DNA from: Streptomyces sp. CG 926
Lineage (GTDB): Bacteria; Actinomycetota; Actinomycetes; Streptomycetales; Streptomycetaceae
Direction of reading: 5' to 3'
Length of the DNA stretch: 64,000 bases
Assembly (NCBI RefSeq): GCF_003148825.1
Contig: NZ_QGGZ01000001.1
Coordinates: 62,001-126,000, forward strand
Part shown: piece after piece, positions 40,554-49,496 of the stretch
How the letters are laid out: every line of letters begins with the position of its first letter
Numbering within the stretch: position 1 is the first letter of the stretch
The notes under the pieces: model-generated
Seen by the model: the letters and a program-made list of their open reading frames with translations, nothing else
Databases searched by the model: none
What the model was told of the DNA's origin: nothing
Program-made: the position numbers and the translations under genes

Positions 40554-41309
40554 ATGCCCGGGTACCGACTCCATGACCGTGCCGCGCTGTTCGGGGCCCT
40601 GGTGGTACCCCTGCTCGTGGCACTCGCGCTCGTTCCCTTCCGCGCCCACCTCTCCCCGGCGAACGAGGCCCTGTTCCTGGTCGTCGCCGTGGTCGCGATC
40701 GCCGCCTCGGGCACGCGGTCCGCGGCGGCCTTGGCCGCACTCTCCGCGGCGGCCTGGTTCGGCCTCCTTCTCCTCTCCAGGCCCTACCAGCGGTCCACCA
40801 TCGCCGACCGGGACGAGATCCAGACGGCCGTCCTGCTGCTGGCCGTCGGGCTGATCGTCGCCCAATTGGCCGTTCGTGCGCGCAGGTTGGAGGCGGTGGT
40901 GGTCACCGGGGCCGCGCACCTGTCCAGCCTCCAGGGCACCGCCCGACTGACCGAGCGGGGCGGCTCACCGGACGTGGTGGTCGAGTTCGTCCGCCGAGAG
41001 CTCATCGGCCTGCTGGGGCTGCGCGGCTGCCGTTTCGAGTACGGGTCCCTGATCGGGCACCGACCACGGCTGGAGCACGACGGCGGCCTGTGGCTGCGTC
41101 GTGGCGGCGAGGTCACGGGGTACGCCGACTGGCCGGACGGCGAGACGGAGCTGCGGGTCGTCGGGGGCGGCCACTACTACGGCCGCTTCCTCCTCGACCC
41201 GTTCCCCGGGCACCGCCTGCCGCCCGAGGACGCCCGCTCGGTGGCGATCGCACTGGCCGCGCTGGCGGGCGCCGCGCTCGACACGGCGGGGGTGTGCCAC
41301 CGCGGCTGA
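40554..41309 (+). CDS. DUF4118 (KdpD-like) membrane protein
   Basis: A 251-residue protein. Hydrophobic segments at about residues 10-28, 38-55, 58-75 and 90-105 make a four-helix DUF4118-type sensor region as found in KdpD-like histidine kinases. The C-terminal 140 residues look like a degenerate GAF-like domain. No kinase, HATPase or DNA-binding part is present, so it is a sensor fragment or a partner of another regulator. The convergent neighbour is a PP2C phosphatase with PAS/GAF domains, which would fit a shared signalling role. The ATG has a GGAGG site. Confidence 0.75.
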   Translation: MPGYRLHDRAALFGALVVPLLVALALVPFRAHLSPANEALFLVVAVVAIAASGTRSAAALAALSAAAWFGLLLLSRPYQRSTIADRDEIQTAVLLLAVGLIVAQLAVRARRLEAVVVTGAAHLSSLQGTARLTERGGSPDVVVEFVRRELIGLLGLRGCRFEYGSLIGHRPRLEHDGGLWLRRGGEVTGYADWPDGETELRVVGGGHYYGRFLLDPFPGHRLPPEDARSVAIALAALAGAALDTAGVCHRG

Positions 41310-41320
41310 GCCGGTCGGGC

Positions 41321-43384
41321 TCACGGGGCGTGGCGGTGGACGCGGGCGAGGATCAGGACCGTGTCGTCGGTCGGCGGTTCGGGCAGCAGCCCGGCCAGAA
41401 CACGGTCCGCCAGGTCCTCCAACGACTGCGCTCGGGTGCCCAGTTCGGTGCGCAAGGCGTCCAGTCCGACCTCGATGTCGCGTCCCCGGGCTTCGATGAG
41501 TCCGTCGGTGTAGAGGGCGAGCGTCGCGTTCTCGGGCAGTTCGATCTCGGTGGTCCGGAACGGGCAGCCGCCGACGCCCAGCGGGACGCCGAGGACCTCG
41601 TCGACGGTCCGCACCGTGCCGTCCGGCCGGAGCACCAGGAGCGGGGGGTGGCCTGCGCTGGCGATACGGGCGCGTCCGCTGCGCGGGTCGTAGACGAGGT
41701 ACAGGCAGGTCGCGAGCTCGATGCCGGCCTCCTGGGCACACGCGTCGAGTTCGGCGAGGAGGTCGGCGGGCTCGTGGTCGTGGCGGGCCAGAGCCTTGGT
41801 GGTGATCCGGAGGTGGCCCATGGCGGCGGCCGCGGTCACCCCGTGCCCCATCACGTCGCCCACGACGAGGACGACCCGGCCGTCGGGCAGGTTGATCACG
41901 TCGTACCAGTCCCCACCGACCTCGGTGATCCTGCTGCCGGGCACGTACCGGTGGGCCACCTCCACGTACGGGGAGGCCGCGAGCGCCGACGGCAGCAGGG
42001 CCCGCTGCAGGGTGAGGGCGATGTCCTGGACCCGGCTGTAGAGGCGGGCGTTGTCCAGGCAGATCGCGGCGCGCGAGGCGAGTTCGCCGGCCAGGCTGAC
42101 GTCCTCCTCGGAGAAGGGTGGACGGGCGGCGGACCGGCCGAACATGGCGATGCCCTGGACGGTCCCCCGGGCGATGAGCGGGGCGACGAGGATGCAGGCC
42201 ACCCCGCTCTCGCCCATGATCTTCGTCCGTGACTCGGTGACGACGGTACGGGCCAGGAACGCCTCGTCCACCACGGCGGAGATGGCACGGCCGGTGCTCA
42301 GCATGTCGTGGATGACGGAGCCCGGCGGATAGCGCACCTTCTCCACCCCGCTCACGAGTTCGACGGCCGGAGCGGGCAGGGTCGTCCCGGAGGCGATGCG
42401 CCGGGTGAACAGGGGCCGCCCCGGATCAAAGTCCTCGGTCTCGTCCATCCATTCCACGATCTCGACGACGGAGCCGTCGCAGAAGTCCGGCATCGACGCG
42501 TCGACGAGTTCCTGGGCGGTGAGGTTGACGTCCAGGGTGGTCCCGATCCGGGTGGAGGCCCCGTCGAGGAGGGCCAGCCGGCGCCGGGCGGCGGTGGCCT
42601 CCAGGATGGCCCGTTCCCGGTCCGTCACGTCGATCATCAGCCCGCCCACGCCGGCGTGCGTACCGACGGCCCGGCTCAGCGGGAAGAAGCTCACGGACCG
42701 GACCTGGTCGCGGTCGGGATACCCGCGGGGGCGGACACCGACGAGGGTCCCCACGACGGGCGCTCCGCCCCGGGCGACCGCACGCACCATGCGCTCGTAC
42801 TCACCGCCGTCGGACATGACCATGATCTCGTCCATGCGCCGCCCCAGGTGGGCCCGGATCGGCAGGCCGTCCATGTCGGCGAGCGCCTGGTTGAGGTGGA
42901 TGTAGCGCAGGTCCTCGTCGACCATGACGAGGCCGATGGGGCAGGTCTCGAAGAGGGCGTCGAGGAAGGCGAGGTTGGTCTTGACCCGGTCGAGTTCGTC
43001 ACTGCGGCTCGTCAAAACCATCACCACGGAAGGGCCGGATCCGGTCACGGAGAAGGAGCGGAAGCCGCAGTCGAAGGCCGTGCCGTCGCGGTGCCGGGCC
43101 GTCAGTCTGCCCCGCCAGTAACCCTGGATGCGACCTTGTTCCGTGAGCCGCGCGCACGACGCGGAGGTGCCGCGTGCGGCATCGGCGAAGAGGAGGGCGC
43201 CGGGTCGGGTGAGGACGGCGTCGGGTTCGTACCCGAAGAGGTCGCGGGCGCCGGGCCCCCAGTAGCAGACGTGGTCGTGCTCGTCGATGCCGAGGACGGC
43301 CACGGGCACGCGCTCCAGCAACGACCCGGGCTCGGACCAGATCGGGCCGTGGGTCCCCTCGCCCCCCGGCCGAGCCGTTGGCAC
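41321..43384 (-). CDS. RsbU-type PP2C phosphatase with PAS-PAS-GAF sensors
   Basis: A protein of about 687 residues. Domains in order: a PAS domain from about residue 20 (VAVLGIDEHDHVCYWG), a second PAS (LDALFETCPIGLVMVDED), a GAF domain (about 280-440), and a SpoIIE/PP2C phosphatase (VGGDWYDV, GDVMGHG, DGLIEARG, and the terminal DDTVLIL). Such proteins dephosphorylate anti-anti-sigma factors and so link stress or redox signals to sigma-factor release. The start is uncertain: a GTG at 43384 has AAGGGG at good spacing, while ATGs at 43510-43522 would add about 45 low-complexity residues. Confidence 0.85.
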   Translation of the reverse strand: MPTARPGGEGTHGPIWSEPGSLLERVPVAVLGIDEHDHVCYWGPGARDLFGYEPDAVLTRPGALLFADAARGTSASCARLTEQGRIQGYWRGRLTARHRDGTAFDCGFRSFSVTGSGPSVVMVLTSRSDELDRVKTNLAFLDALFETCPIGLVMVDEDLRYIHLNQALADMDGLPIRAHLGRRMDEIMVMSDGGEYERMVRAVARGGAPVVGTLVGVRPRGYPDRDQVRSVSFFPLSRAVGTHAGVGGLMIDVTDRERAILEATAARRRLALLDGASTRIGTTLDVNLTAQELVDASMPDFCDGSVVEIVEWMDETEDFDPGRPLFTRRIASGTTLPAPAVELVSGVEKVRYPPGSVIHDMLSTGRAISAVVDEAFLARTVVTESRTKIMGESGVACILVAPLIARGTVQGIAMFGRSAARPPFSEEDVSLAGELASRAAICLDNARLYSRVQDIALTLQRALLPSALAASPYVEVAHRYVPGSRITEVGGDWYDVINLPDGRVVLVVGDVMGHGVTAAAAMGHLRITTKALARHDHEPADLLAELDACAQEAGIELATCLYLVYDPRSGRARIASAGHPPLLVLRPDGTVRTVDEVLGVPLGVGGCPFRTTEIELPENATLALYTDGLIEARGRDIEVGLDALRTELGTRAQSLEDLADRVLAGLLPEPPTDDTVLILARVHRHAP

Positions 43385-43892
43385 GAGACGTCCCCTTCCG
43401 CACGCCGTTCTCCCCACATCATCGTCCGGACCCGCCGCGCGGGCACGCCGGGCGCCGCGAGGGGTCTCTCGTCCGCGCGCGGGCGACCCCGGAAGGGACA
43501 CGACCGGCATATACATGCCCATCAGGCCGTCCACCTGGCAGATATCCATCCCGACGACCGATTCACCTCTTGGATGATCAACCGTGACGGCATCCGATCG
43601 AACGGCTCGATTCCGTGCCCCGAGCCAGGTGCCGCCCCGGGGGCACCCCTGGTTGACTGGCCGTGGCCACCACCCTGCGGACCGCTTGGCGGCTCTCGCG
43701 GTCACGGAGTGACCTGGTCCAGGAAGCCCCCGCGCGGCGACAGCGGTGTTCGGCGCGCGGGGCTTCGCCGATCGCACCCGTACATCGTGGCGCTGCGACG
43801 GCCCGCGTTTCGACACCCCGGCACCTGCCGAGCCGGCCGGACTCCCGCATGATCGATGTTCCGCCTTCCTCCGATCACGGGAGTCCAGCCTC
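43385..43892. other. 508-bp divergent intergenic region
   Basis: Lies between the PP2C phosphatase and the GNAT gene. The left 138 bp may be coding if the phosphatase starts at 43522. TTGACT near 43653 resembles a -35 element but lacks a matching -10. I see no gene, strong hairpin or repeat here. Confidence 0.4.
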
Positions 43893-44342
43893 ATGCCCGA
43901 CATCAGCGTGCGTTCCGTCCGGGACGGCGACTTCGACCGGTGGCGCGTCCTGTACCGCGGCTACGCCGACTTCTACGGTGTGGAGCAGACCGAGGAGGCG
44001 GCCGCCACGGTGTGGTCCTGGGTGACCGACCCCGGACACGAGGTCAACGCCTTGGTGGCCGAGGACGCCGAGGGTCGACTGTTGGGCCTCGCCCACTACC
44101 GTCCGTTCGCGCGCCCGCTCTCCGCGACGGTCGGCTGCTTCCTCGACGACCTGTTCGTGGCCCCGCAGCACCGCGGTTCCGGCGCCGCCGATCTGCTGCT
44201 CGGCGCGCTGCGCGAGCTCGCGGCCGAGCGGGGCTGGAGCGTGGTCCGCTGGATCACCGCCGATGACAACCACCGCGCCCGCGCCAAGTACGACCAGGTC
44301 GCCACGCGGACCATGTGGGTCACCTACGACATGACCCCCTGA
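43893..44342 (+). CDS. GNAT-family N-acetyltransferase
   Basis: A 149-residue GCN5-related acetyltransferase. The acetyl-CoA loop is FVAPQHRGSGAADLLLGAL (about residues 89-107), preceded by the LDDLFV strand. The late TADDNHRARAKYDQVA segment is typical of motif B. The substrate (small amine or protein N-terminus) is not predictable. A GGGAG site precedes the ATG. Its 3' end overlaps the convergent exporter gene by 23 bp. Confidence 0.85.
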   Translation: MPDISVRSVRDGDFDRWRVLYRGYADFYGVEQTEEAAATVWSWVTDPGHEVNALVAEDAEGRLLGLAHYRPFARPLSATVGCFLDDLFVAPQHRGSGAADLLLGALRELAAERGWSVVRWITADDNHRARAKYDQVATRTMWVTYDMTP

Positions 44343-45624
44343 ACCCCGTCCGCACCGGCGCCTCCTCCCCCTGACCGGGCGCCCGGTCACGCCGGGGCAG
44401 CAGGAGCGGGGTGGTCAGCATCAGCAGCCCCGCGACGGTGAGGGCGGTACGGGGGCCGGTCACCTCGGCGAGCAGACCGGCGAGCGCGGTGAGGACGGCG
44501 ATGGACGCCTGCTGACCGATCGACCAGGCCGACAGGGTGCGGGCGACGAGGTGATCCGGGGTGTGTTCGAGCCGGTAGGTGGCGAGCACCGGGGTGTAGA
44601 GGCTCATGTTGACGATGATCGCCAGCTCGACGGCCATCACGGTGACGAGGCCGACGACGCCGGGCCGGACGAAGGCCAGCCCGATCAGCCAGACGGCGCG
44701 CAGGGTACCGACGGTCCGCAGGACCCGGTGCCGGCCGTGGCGGGCCACGACCCGGCGGGCCAGCCGGGAGCCGACCAGCCCGCCGAGACAGGGTACGGCG
44801 AAGGCGAGTGCGTACTGCCAGGGCGGGAAGCCCAGTCCGCGGAGCAGGAGCACGGCCAGCAACGGCTCGGTTGCCATGATCAGACCGGAGACGAGCAGGT
44901 TGTTGAGGTAGAGCGCCCGCAGGTCGGGACGGCCCAGGAGGTGGCGCCAGCCGTCGAGCAGGGCGCCCGCCCGGCTCGCGGTCCCTCCGGCAGGTCGCGG
45001 CGCTCGGTCCCGGTCCCGGTCCCGCCCGCGGATCGCGCTGAGGGCCAGCGCGGAGAACAGGTGGCTGAGCGCGTCGGCCGCCACGGTGACGACCGGCCCG
45101 AACAGGCCGATCGCCGCCCCGCCCAGGGGTGGTCCGACCGCGATGGAGCTCCAGTTCGTGGACTCGAACCGCGCGTTGGCCACGAGCAGGTCGTCCGGTC
45201 GGACGAGGGCCTTGAGGTACGCGCCGCCGGCGGCGTTGAAGGCGATCTTGGCCGCGGCGACCACCGCCGAGACCACGAGCAGCTGTCCGATACCGAGCCA
45301 CCCGAGGACGTAGGCGACCGGGATCGTGGCCAGGACCGCGAACCGTGTCAGGTCCATCGCGATCATGACCGGGCGCTTGCGTCGGAACTCCACCCACGGC
45401 GCGAGCGGCAGCGCGATCAGCACGCCGACCGCGGGCCCCACCGCGGCCAGTACGGACACCTCACCGGGACCGGCGTCCAAGGCCAGCACGGCGATCAGCG
45501 GCAACGCGCCGAACCCCAGCCCGGACCCGTAGGCGCTCACCGCGTACGCCGTCCACAGCAGGCCGAACGACCGACCCAGCGACCTCCTGCCCGTCCTGCC
45601 CGGCTCACCCGTCCCGCCCACCAC
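44320..45624 (-). CDS. MFS exporter divergent from LysR regulator
   Basis: A 434-residue major facilitator protein of the MFS_3 type with about twelve hydrophobic segments from residue 20 on; EFRRKRP stands in the loop after segment 2. A GTG start at 45624 follows GGGGAGGGGG. It is divergent from a LysR-type gene, with an inverted repeat between them, so LysR control of efflux is likely. It is not related to the NRPS locus by position. Confidence 0.8.
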   Translation of the reverse strand: MVGGTGEPGRTGRRSLGRSFGLLWTAYAVSAYGSGLGFGALPLIAVLALDAGPGEVSVLAAVGPAVGVLIALPLAPWVEFRRKRPVMIAMDLTRFAVLATIPVAYVLGWLGIGQLLVVSAVVAAAKIAFNAAGGAYLKALVRPDDLLVANARFESTNWSSIAVGPPLGGAAIGLFGPVVTVAADALSHLFSALALSAIRGRDRDRDRAPRPAGGTASRAGALLDGWRHLLGRPDLRALYLNNLLVSGLIMATEPLLAVLLLRGLGFPPWQYALAFAVPCLGGLVGSRLARRVVARHGRHRVLRTVGTLRAVWLIGLAFVRPGVVGLVTVMAVELAIIVNMSLYTPVLATYRLEHTPDHLVARTLSAWSIGQQASIAVLTALAGLLAEVTGPRTALTVAGLLMLTTPLLLPRRDRAPGQGEEAPVRTGFRGSCRR

Positions 45625-45689
45625 TCCCCCTCCCCGAACAAACCGCTGTTGACCGGAGAGAGCTAAGCGAGCGGTAGACCCGCAGGTCA

Positions 45690-45728
45690 AACAACCGCAC
45701 GGCCACATGTGCACAACCATCGGTTGTT
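45690..45728. promoter_or_regulatory. Candidate LysR operator
   Basis: AACAACCG (45690-45697) is matched by CGGTTGTT (45721-45728), 23 bp apart. A third ACAACC copy lies between them at 45713-45718. The element stands 17 bp before the LysR start codon and about 65 bp from the exporter start, which suits a divergent LysR-controlled promoter. Confidence 0.5.
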
Positions 45729-45745
45729 CACTAAGGTGGATCGAC

Positions 45746-46681
45746 GTGGATCTCGAAGCAGTACGCACCTTCGTCGCCGTCGCGGAGGCCGGCCGATTCC
45801 AGAAGGCCGCCGCCGACCTGTCCATCACCCAGCAGGCCGTCTCCAAGCGCGTCGCCGCGCTGGAGCGCGTCCTCGGCGTGCGGCTGTTCACCCGCGCGCC
45901 CCGCGGCGCCGAGCTCACCATCGACGGCCAGGCGTTCCTGCCGCACGCGCACGAGGTGCTGCGCGTCGCCGAGCGCGCGGTGGCGTCCGTGCGCCCCGGC
46001 CACCGTCCGCTACGTGTCGACGTGATCGCCTCGCGCGGCGCGCAGTCGGGCCTGATGCGCGGCTTCCACCGCGCCTACCCGGACATCGACCTCGACGTGG
46101 TGATGCTGTTCGAGATCGAGACGGCCCTCGCGGCGATCCGGTCCGGGTCCATCGACGCGTCCTTCCGCGCCGTCACCGCTCCCGGTCGGCCGCTGCCCGA
46201 GGACATCGAGTCCGTGCGGGTGCTCGACGAGCCGCTCCAGCTCCTCACCGGCCCCGCCCACGCGCTCGCGGGCGCCCGATCGGTGACCGTCGCGCAGCTC
46301 GCCGGGCACCGGATCTGGATGCCCGGCATCGTCCCCGGTACCGAGTGGGGCGCCTACTACGACGACCTCGTCGCCGAGTTCGGCCTCACCATCGAGGCCA
46401 CGGGCCCCAACTTCGGCTCCGACGCGCTCCTCGACACCATCGCCGACACCCCGGCCCTGGCCACCTTCATGGGCGAGCACACCCGCCTCATCTGGCCGGC
46501 CGACCACGGCCTGCGCCGCATTCCGGTGACCGATCCGACGCCCGTGTACCCGCACTCGCTCCTGTGGCACCGCGACAATCCCCACCCGGCCCTGGCCACC
46601 CTGCGCGCCTACCTCGCCGCCTCGACGGCCGGCCCCGCCGCCGCCGGGACCTGGGTACCGGACTGGGTGGATCCGCGCTGA
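45746..46681 (+). CDS. LysR-family transcriptional regulator
   Basis: A 311-residue LysR-type regulator. The N-terminal winged HTH is classical: DLEAVRTFVAVAEAGRFQ followed by LSITQQAVSKRVAALER. The effector domain spans about residues 90-300. Translation probably starts at the GTG at 45746, which begins the conserved domain; no ribosome site is seen, so the transcript may be leaderless. It is divergent from an MFS exporter, its probable target. Confidence 0.9.
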   Translation: MDLEAVRTFVAVAEAGRFQKAAADLSITQQAVSKRVAALERVLGVRLFTRAPRGAELTIDGQAFLPHAHEVLRVAERAVASVRPGHRPLRVDVIASRGAQSGLMRGFHRAYPDIDLDVVMLFEIETALAAIRSGSIDASFRAVTAPGRPLPEDIESVRVLDEPLQLLTGPAHALAGARSVTVAQLAGHRIWMPGIVPGTEWGAYYDDLVAEFGLTIEATGPNFGSDALLDTIADTPALATFMGEHTRLIWPADHGLRRIPVTDPTPVYPHSLLWHRDNPHPALATLRAYLAASTAGPAAAGTWVPDWVDPR

Positions 46682-46704
46682 AGGTGCTCGGCCCCGCTTC
46701 CGGG

Positions 46705-47457
46705 TCAGGCGGGCAGGTCCATCAGGAGCAGGGGCTCCGTGGTGGGTTGCCGGGATCCTCCGGTGGGTTCGAGGGTGAGGCCGATCGCGGCGGCGTCGGC
46801 GGTGTCGCCGTCGACGAGGACGCTGCCGTCCTGGTGGATGAAACCGGCCGGGCGCATGGTGCCGTCGTGGTCCAGCCACAGCTGGTAGGTCGTGCCGGGG
46901 ACGGGCGCGGGCAGTCCACCGGCGGTGAAGACGGCCTTGTTGCGGACCGCCGAGGAGACGACGGTGGCCGTGGCTCCGTTGCTGGTGCGGCCGTGGGCCG
47001 CGCGGGCGTCGGGAGCCGCCAGGACCGTACTGACGTCGTCCAGGCGCTGCTCGATCTGTCGGGCCTGCTGTTCGTAGTGCCGAATCTCCTGGTGCTGCCA
47101 GGCGGCCAGCCCCGCGAACAGGGCCGCGGCGGCCACGCTCGCGGCGACGACGAACCGTCCGGCCTTGCGGCGTAGCGCGCCGCGCGGCGGGATCGGGGAC
47201 ACGGGGGTGGAGCCGCGGGGCGGGAGTTGGCGCACGCCGTCGACGGCCGCCAGGGTCCGCTCCTTCATGGAGGGCGGTGGCGGCAGGGCCACGGCGGCGG
47301 CCAGCCGGGCGGCGGTGGCCTGGAACTCGGCCACTTCCTGCCGGCACTCCTCGCACCGGGAGAGGTGGTCGGTGAACGGCTCGTGTTCGCCGGGGTCCAG
47401 GGCGTCGAGCGCGTAGGCGGCGGCGAGGGCGTGGCTGTCGGACCGGTGCTGGTTCAT
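46705..47457 (-). CDS. rskA: RskA-type anti-sigma-K factor
   Basis: A 250-residue single-pass membrane anti-sigma factor. The N-terminal zinc-binding anti-sigma motif is HLSRCEECRQE (H-x3-C-x2-C). A transmembrane helix lies at about residues 103-120 (AASVAAAALFAGLAA). The extracytoplasmic part is an RskA domain with TTYQLWLDHDGTMRPAG. It holds the ECF sigma factor encoded just upstream until released by a membrane signal. The start ATG overlaps the sigma-factor TGA as ATGA, so the two are translationally coupled. Confidence 0.9.
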   Translation of the reverse strand: MNQHRSDSHALAAAYALDALDPGEHEPFTDHLSRCEECRQEVAEFQATAARLAAAVALPPPPSMKERTLAAVDGVRQLPPRGSTPVSPIPPRGALRRKAGRFVVAASVAAAALFAGLAAWQHQEIRHYEQQARQIEQRLDDVSTVLAAPDARAAHGRTSNGATATVVSSAVRNKAVFTAGGLPAPVPGTTYQLWLDHDGTMRPAGFIHQDGSVLVDGDTADAAAIGLTLEPTGGSRQPTTEPLLLMDLPA

Positions 47458-48122
47458 GTGGTCACCCCCATGCAGTCGCGGAGCCGGATCAGTCCGTCGC
47501 GCATGCGTGTCTTGACGGTGGGAAGCGGCGTGTGAAGGGCTTCGGCGACCTCGCGGTAGGTCAACCCCTGGTAGTAGGCCAGCGTCACCGCCTGGCGCTG
47601 GAGTTCGGTGAGACCGCGCAGGCAGCGGCGGACCTGTTCGCTGTCCAGGCGGGTCTCGACCTGTTCGGCGACCTCGTCGAATGCGGTGCGGTGCTCGCGG
47701 GCGGCCTGCGCGTGTTCCCGATCGGTGGACGCCTGGGCGGAGCGGACCCGGTCCACGGCCCGGCGGTGGGCGATGGTCGCGGCCCACGTGATGACACTGC
47801 CCGAGTCGGGTCGGTAGCGGGCGGCCTGCCGCCACAGGTCGATCATGACCTCCTGGGCGACCTCCTCCGACTGGGCCCGGTCGCGTACGACTTTGATCAC
47901 GATCCCGATGACCAGGGGGGCGAGGGCGTCGTACAGGACGGAGAACGCCTCCTTGTCGCCGTGGGCCACCTGCCGCATGACCTGGGAGAGGTCGGTGCGG
48001 TCGGCGGGCCCTTCGGCGGGGTCGGGGGCGAAGGGGCTCGGTCGGTTCACGGGGCGGGCTCCGGCCGTGGGGACCAGACGCAGGGTCGGCCGGGGGTGTC
48101 CGGCCGGGGGCGGGTTGTCCAT
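47454..48122 (-). CDS. sigK: ECF sigma factor, SigK-like
   Basis: A 222-residue ECF sigma factor of the SigK group. Region 2 contains SVLYDALAPLVIG and AQEVMIDLWRQAARY; region 4 contains LAYYQGLTYREVAEALH and PTVKTRMRDGLIRL. It directs RNA polymerase to stress-response promoters and is paired with the coupled RskA-type anti-sigma gene. The ATG at 48122 has AAGGA upstream; an earlier in-frame start (48185) adds a basic tail without a ribosome site. Confidence 0.9.
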   Translation of the reverse strand: MDNPPPAGHPRPTLRLVPTAGARPVNRPSPFAPDPAEGPADRTDLSQVMRQVAHGDKEAFSVLYDALAPLVIGIVIKVVRDRAQSEEVAQEVMIDLWRQAARYRPDSGSVITWAATIAHRRAVDRVRSAQASTDREHAQAAREHRTAFDEVAEQVETRLDSEQVRRCLRGLTELQRQAVTLAYYQGLTYREVAEALHTPLPTVKTRMRDGLIRLRDCMGVTT

Positions 48123-48296
48123 CGCATGGTGGTCCTTGTCCGGAGAGCGGTGGCCGGACCGGCGCGCGGAGGCGGTGTCGGCCACAGGTCCAGGGGGTTG
48201 GGTCTGATGGTTCTTCGTAGCGGAGGCACGGACGGATGGGAGGGCGTTCGCGCTCCGTGACGGTGCACGGTTCCCTCGTTCGAGGGAACCGCCCGG

Positions 48297-48716
48297 TCAG
48301 CCGTCCTGCCAGGTGATCACGGCGATGACCTGCTTGCCGTGCGGCGAGCGGCTGACGAAGAGGTCCGCGCCGAGCGCCAGGACGATCTGCAGCCCGCGAC
48401 CCCGGGTCGTGTCGGTCCCTCGGCGGTCGCCCCGCCGGGGCAGCGAGAGGGAGCCGTCGCTGACGCAGATCCCCGCTCGGCCGCGGTCCAGGCTGATCGT
48501 GAGCGCGTACGGGGGCAGGGCGTGCCGGACCGCGTTGGTGACGAGCTCGGAGGCGATCAGCAGGATGTCGCAGGCGGTCTCCTGCGGGCAGCGCACGGGG
48601 TGCAGGGCGAGGGTGCGCGCGGCGCTACGGCGGGCCTCCCCGGCGGCCTGCGGTCCTGACGGCAGGGGGTGGTGCACGGTCCTCGGCCGTGCCGTGGATG
48701 CGATTGCGGTGTCCAT
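48297..48716 (-). CDS. GHKL-type anti-sigma kinase/ATPase (RsbW-like)
   Basis: A 139-residue HATPase_c_2 domain protein. The N-box is SELVTNAVRHA, followed by SDGSLSLPRRG and the G-box region RGRGLQIVLALGADL. It has no other domain. This is the common Streptomyces RsbW/SpoIIAB-like family that binds sigma factors or anti-anti-sigma partners. It could work with the PP2C phosphatase at 41321-43384, but partner choice cannot be read from position. Confidence 0.85.
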   Translation of the reverse strand: MDTAIASTARPRTVHHPLPSGPQAAGEARRSAARTLALHPVRCPQETACDILLIASELVTNAVRHALPPYALTISLDRGRAGICVSDGSLSLPRRGDRRGTDTTRGRGLQIVLALGADLFVSRSPHGKQVIAVITWQDG

Positions 48717-48857
48717 GACTGTTCCTCCGGTGGCCCGGCAGGATCCGGAAGAGACGGCCCGAGGGCCGGTCCGGACCGGTAGCCGGGAACGGACGGGGTT
48801 CCGGGGCGATGACCCCGGAACCCCTTGGTGCCAGGTCGGCGCTACGTCGCGGCGGAG

Positions 48858-49232
48858 CTACCACTTGCTGTGGCAGTTCCAGTGGCCGGGCGTCCAGTGC
48901 TTCGAGTAGCCCTTGCCCCACCAGCCGTCGTGCCAGTTGCCGTGGTGGTCGCGGTAGCCCTGATGCCAGGTGCCGTGCTGCCACTTGGATTCCCAGTGGC
49001 CCTTCACCCAGGTGCACCGCTCGTGGCGGTCCCACCGGTTGTGGCGGTCGTCGCGGTCCTGGCGGTGATCACGATCACGGTCGCGGTCATGGGTGGGCGT
49101 CGAGCTCACCGTGGCGGACGCCGCCGGGGCGGCGTTCGCCGTGCCGGAGAGGCCCAGCAGCGACCCGCCGGCCAGCAGGCCGACGGACGCGGCCCCCACG
49201 AGCAGGCGCCGCGTGCGCAGCGAACCGGTCAT
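48858..49232 (-). CDS. Secreted His/Trp-rich small protein
   Basis: A 124-residue protein with a clear signal peptide (MTGSLRTRRLL, hydrophobic core, ANA-type cleavage near residue 34). The mature part starts with an Asp-Arg repeat tract and ends in a strikingly His-, Trp- and Gly-rich domain with H-G-x-W and W-H-x-G units and two Cys. I do not recognise a family. The composition suggests metal or heme binding or surface association. A near-perfect AAGGAGG ribosome site precedes the ATG, implying strong expression. Confidence 0.75.
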   Translation of the reverse strand: MTGSLRTRRLLVGAASVGLLAGGSLLGLSGTANAAPAASATVSSTPTHDRDRDRDHRQDRDDRHNRWDRHERCTWVKGHWESKWQHGTWHQGYRDHHGNWHDGWWGKGYSKHWTPGHWNCHSKW

Positions 49233-49484
49233 CGCACTCACCTCCTTCCCTTCGTCGGACAGTCGGTCCAGCGGCCCCTTCGACCTCAGGAGCCTCATCA
49301 GGGATTCGCCGCGAGCAGGACGAGGGATTGGAAAAACCTCACGAGCGGACAAAAGACCCGGACCTGGAGTCGATCACCCGTGACCGACGCGGGCCGCGGC
49401 CTCGGCCGGGGCCACGTCACCGGATCCGCCGACAGCGGTGGCGGCCGGCGGTGCCTCGCCGTTCGGGGTCGCAGCGGCAGCGCC

Positions 49485-49490
49485 TATGCT
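49485..49490 (+). promoter_or_regulatory. Candidate -10 box of HTH-TOBE gene
   Basis: TATGCT lies 6 bp before the GTG at 49497. It would give a start site at or near that codon, that is, a leaderless mRNA. Confidence 0.35.
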
Positions 49491-49496
49491 GCGGTC

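Noticed and set aside
48123..48296. ECF-type autoregulatory promoter upstream of the sigma factor gene
   Set aside because: No convincing -35/-10 pair of the SigK type could be read with confidence in the 174-bp region.
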